From NCBI GenBank assembly GCA_009780765.1, contig WQZK01000007.1:1-25728 (forward strand): a DNA stretch of 25,728 bases, read 5' to 3'. Positions 23,646 through 25,728 of this stretch are shown one piece after another. How positions within the stretch are numbered: the first letter of the stretch is position 1; every line of letters starts with the position of its first letter. The notes below the pieces were generated by a model. That model saw only the letters and a program-made list of their open reading frames with translations. It made no database searches and was not told the DNA's origin. The position numbers and the translations under genes are program-made. This DNA is from Defluviitaleaceae bacterium. Its GTDB lineage: Bacteria > Bacillota > Clostridia > Lachnospirales > UBA5962.

Positions 23646-24719
23646 ATGGATTTGATTTTCGAATTGTCTGATGTGTTTTATACAGGGAGCGATGAAATAA
23701 TTTCACCAAAAGATGAAAGTCATTTTATTGGAGAGGTTATAACAAATAGGATAGCGGGAATTGTTTATGTAAATTTACAAAAAACTAAATCTAGCTTTTC
23801 AAGAGAGGTTGATAATGCTTTAGTGGCTATATATCACGATTATGTGGATCGGGCAAAAAAATTTAAATCTAACATAAGTTACCTTTCACATATTTTTAGA
23901 GATGTTAATTTTAAATACGCACTTCTTAAAGGTGCCTTGCTAACAACTACTTTATATCAGGAAGGTCAGCGTATATCTAATGATATTGATATACTAGTAA
24001 ATAAAGAAGATGTTTCAAGCCTTCAGAAAATACTTCGTGATAATGGATTTGTGCAAGGGTGGTATTCAAGAAAGCAAAAGAAAATAAAGATTGCTAGTAG
24101 AATGGAAATTATACATGCCAGTATGAACTTTGGTGAAACTGTACCGTTTATAAAGCTGATTGAAAACGAGCCATTAGCTATTGATATAAATTTTTCTTTC
24201 GATTTTAAAACATCTAAAAAAGAAATGGTTTCAAAGTTTTTAGATGATTCTATTTTTATTAACAATGGAGAATTTAGCTTTAGTACGCTGGATTATATAG
24301 ATTTTTTTATTCACTTATGTTGCCACCTATATAAAGAAGCGACTACATTTCATTGGGTAGATGTTAGAAAAGACTTAACATTATATAAATTTAGTGATAT
24401 TAATTTGTTTTTACATAAATTTGGCAACAAAGATTTTTTTGATAAGTTAGTTTTAAGAATAAAGCAATTTGCAGTTGAGCAAGAATGTTATTATACGATG
24501 ATAAACTCCCTGCTTATTTACCCTAAAATGGAGAGTATTGAAGGTTTTCAAAATTCAATACAATTAATCAAGCCTTTGAATTTATATTTTATGAAGCAAA
24601 TTATTCATCCAGTTGAAAACAAGCTTTTTAAATACAACATGAGTTTTACAGATTGGTATTTTTGTAAAAATAGAGTTGCGTATTTAGAGGAGATAAAAAA
24701 TGAAAAGCTTAATATTTGA
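23646..24719 (+). CDS. NTP_transf_5-family nucleotidyltransferase
   Basis: A 357-residue protein behind AAAGGAAGG. Residues 92-118 carry the pattern of the uncharacterised nucleotidyltransferase family PF14907: LLKGALLTTTLY, then RISNDIDILVNK with the metal-binding D113 and D115, and a third acidic residue probably in LAIDINFSFDF. The C-terminal half is helical with a HLCCHLYKE segment. Members occur often in Firmicute natural product clusters, including some lasso clusters, but their substrate is not settled. The 3' end overlaps the BtrH-like gene by 20 bases, so the two are coupled and probably act together. Confidence 0.78.
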   Translation: MDLIFELSDVFYTGSDEIISPKDESHFIGEVITNRIAGIVYVNLQKTKSSFSREVDNALVAIYHDYVDRAKKFKSNISYLSHIFRDVNFKYALLKGALLTTTLYQEGQRISNDIDILVNKEDVSSLQKILRDNGFVQGWYSRKQKKIKIASRMEIIHASMNFGETVPFIKLIENEPLAIDINFSFDFKTSKKEMVSKFLDDSIFINNGEFSFSTLDYIDFFIHLCCHLYKEATTFHWVDVRKDLTLYKFSDINLFLHKFGNKDFFDKLVLRIKQFAVEQECYYTMINSLLIYPKMESIEGFQNSIQLIKPLNLYFMKQIIHPVENKLFKYNMSFTDWYFCKNRVAYLEEIKNEKLNI

Positions 24720-25548
24720 TAAGGGCAAATTAAGTGATTTACATGGATTATCTTGTATTGAAAACTTTCTTTTATATATTTTAAGAGAAGAACAATATGC
24801 ATACAAAGATTTGTTTTATAAGTCTTTTTTGCACTTTGACGAAATAATAGATATATTTTTTGAAAAAAAAGTAGAATATGCCTCTTTTTATAACATAAAA
24901 AGGATTCAAGATGTAGCGAAGGAAAATAACATTATAAATGTAAATGTCAATTCATGCCTAGAGCCACTATTCTTAGATAAGCATGACTATATTTGTGTTA
25001 TGGTGAAGCCCGAATATATCAAAGAAAAATATAAAACAGAATTGTGGCGGGAAGATCATTATATTTTATTATCTAAAGCTGAAAATAGCAATTTCTATTA
25101 TTTAAATGATACACCAAGAGATACTGGGTTACTATCGTTTGATGAATTAAAAAATATTTTTTCTGAATATGTTATAGCATTTGATATTAATAAAAACACT
25201 AGTAATGAAATGAAAAAAGTTTTTTTAAATGAATTTATTAAAGATTTGGGTACTGAAAGAAATGACTTGATAATACCTAACATATCTGAGTTTATTATGG
25301 CAAGAGATATATTAGGTATTCATCGAGTGCTACGCAAGCGAACATACGAATTTTGTTCTCAATACGTAAATGTAGATTTTCTTACTCCATACTTAAACTC
25401 TTTAGATAAATATTATGCATTGTTTGAGTATATGCGATTAAGGGATAAAGTAGATTATAAAAAAATTAATGAAATATTTGATTTAATTAATAAAGAAGAT
25501 ATAAATCAAGTTTCTTTGATGATTACTGAATTGGAGAAGATAAAATGA
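24700..25548 (+). CDS. BtrH-like acyltransferase candidate (C39 peptidase-like fold)
   Basis: A 282-residue protein starting 20 bases inside the preceding gene, with GAGGAG before its ATG. The N-terminal half matches the BtrH_N/C39-like fold: LHGLSCIENFLLYIL with Cys19, WREDHYILLS with His120, and YYLNDTPRDTG with Asp137, forming a plausible Cys-His-Asp set. In butirosin biosynthesis BtrH moves an acyl group from the carrier protein BtrI to an amine. Here an acyl carrier protein gene overlaps the stop codon (ATGA), which supports the same type of reaction. The C-terminal half is helical. An active-site Cys is present here, unlike the homologue at 3723. Confidence 0.72.
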   Translation: MKSLIFDKGKLSDLHGLSCIENFLLYILREEQYAYKDLFYKSFLHFDEIIDIFFEKKVEYASFYNIKRIQDVAKENNIINVNVNSCLEPLFLDKHDYICVMVKPEYIKEKYKTELWREDHYILLSKAENSNFYYLNDTPRDTGLLSFDELKNIFSEYVIAFDINKNTSNEMKKVFLNEFIKDLGTERNDLIIPNISEFIMARDILGIHRVLRKRTYEFCSQYVNVDFLTPYLNSLDKYYALFEYMRLRDKVDYKKINEIFDLINKEDINQVSLMITELEKIK

Positions 25549-25728
25549 ATAATAAAAGTGAAACAATTAAAATTATTGCATCGCTAGCAATTATTGATGA
25601 AAACGACATTAATGATGAAGATGCATTGTCTAATATTGGAATAGATTCACTTAGATCTGTAGAGTTAATTGTAGCATTAGAAGATAGCTTAAATATTACA
25701 TTTGATGATTCTGATTTGGATCCAGAGC
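25545..25728 (+). CDS. acyl carrier protein, 3'-truncated by the window end
   Basis: The first 61 residues are visible. The start overlaps the stop of the BtrH-like gene (ATGA). The sequence NIGIDSLRSVELIVALEDSL contains the DSL phosphopantetheine attachment motif at Ser35, preceded by the usual acidic first helix and loop and followed by helix II and the NITFDDSDL loop. It is a free-standing carrier protein that would hold an acyl or aminoacyl thioester. Together with the BtrH-like enzyme it suggests acyl transfer. The activating enzyme for this carrier is not in the window and should lie to the right. Confidence 0.92.
   Translation, partial: MNNKSETIKIIASLAIIDENDINDEDALSNIGIDSLRSVELIVALEDSLNITFDDSDLDPE

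Overview
The window is AT-rich (about 30% G+C by eye) and every gene lies on the plus strand. Clear Shine-Dalgarno sites of the AGGAGG type, occasional GTG and TTG starts, a LoaP-type NusG paralogue and the codon use point to a low-GC Firmicute, most likely an anaerobic Clostridia member. That would also suit the four radical SAM enzymes. The left end (about 1-830) looks like host backbone: a YgjP/DUF45 metallopeptidase cut by the window edge, followed by a small terminator. From about 940 to the right edge the window is one biosynthetic gene cluster that runs off the end.

Regulatory head (941-3135): a promoter drives a 27-residue peptide gene and, 18 bases later, a regulator made of an alpha-helical N-terminal region and a C-terminal XRE helix-turn-helix. 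After its terminator, a strong sigma-A promoter (2280-2308) starts a leader of about 270 nt with a long hairpin and U-tract, then a LoaP-like antiterminator. This is the expected head of a very long operon; no other convincing sigma-A promoter was found to 25728.

First peptide module (3172-6502): two paralogous 33- and 30-residue peptides share the start MS-K/R-KIKETYNPP and have different C-termini. Each is preceded by an RNA hairpin of the same shape. They are followed by a C39/BtrH-like protein, a PqqD-like peptide-recognition protein and a cobalamin-binding radical SAM enzyme. This is a good candidate RiPP system.

Second peptide module (6571-10688): a VTC/CYTH-like protein, a 119-residue peptide made entirely of four nearly identical 27-residue repeats, two strong RNA stem-loops, a SPASM radical SAM enzyme, a CMP-sugar-synthetase-like cytidylyltransferase and a sulfotransferase-like protein.

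Phosphate and nucleotide chemistry block (10711-15996): a double-CYTH protein, a degenerate-Nudix/APH-kinase fusion, a canonical Nudix hydrolase, a TraB/Tiki-like protein and a PHP phosphoesterase.

Right block (15993-25728): a SPASM radical SAM enzyme, an asparagine-synthetase-like protein without the glutaminase cysteine, another radical SAM enzyme, an intact asparagine synthetase, a membrane-anchored spermidine-synthase-like methyltransferase, a Trm112-like zinc plus methyltransferase protein, an NTP_transf_5 nucleotidyltransferase, a BtrH-like acyltransferase candidate with Cys-His-Asp, and the start of an acyl carrier protein.

Taken together the cluster looks like a hybrid pathway. Two ribosomal peptide systems are combined with carrier-protein acyl transfer, amide-forming enzymes, and an unusual concentration of nucleotidyl, triphosphate and phosphoryl enzymes. 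The product cannot be named from sequence alone. No transporter and no dedicated leader protease were seen inside the window.
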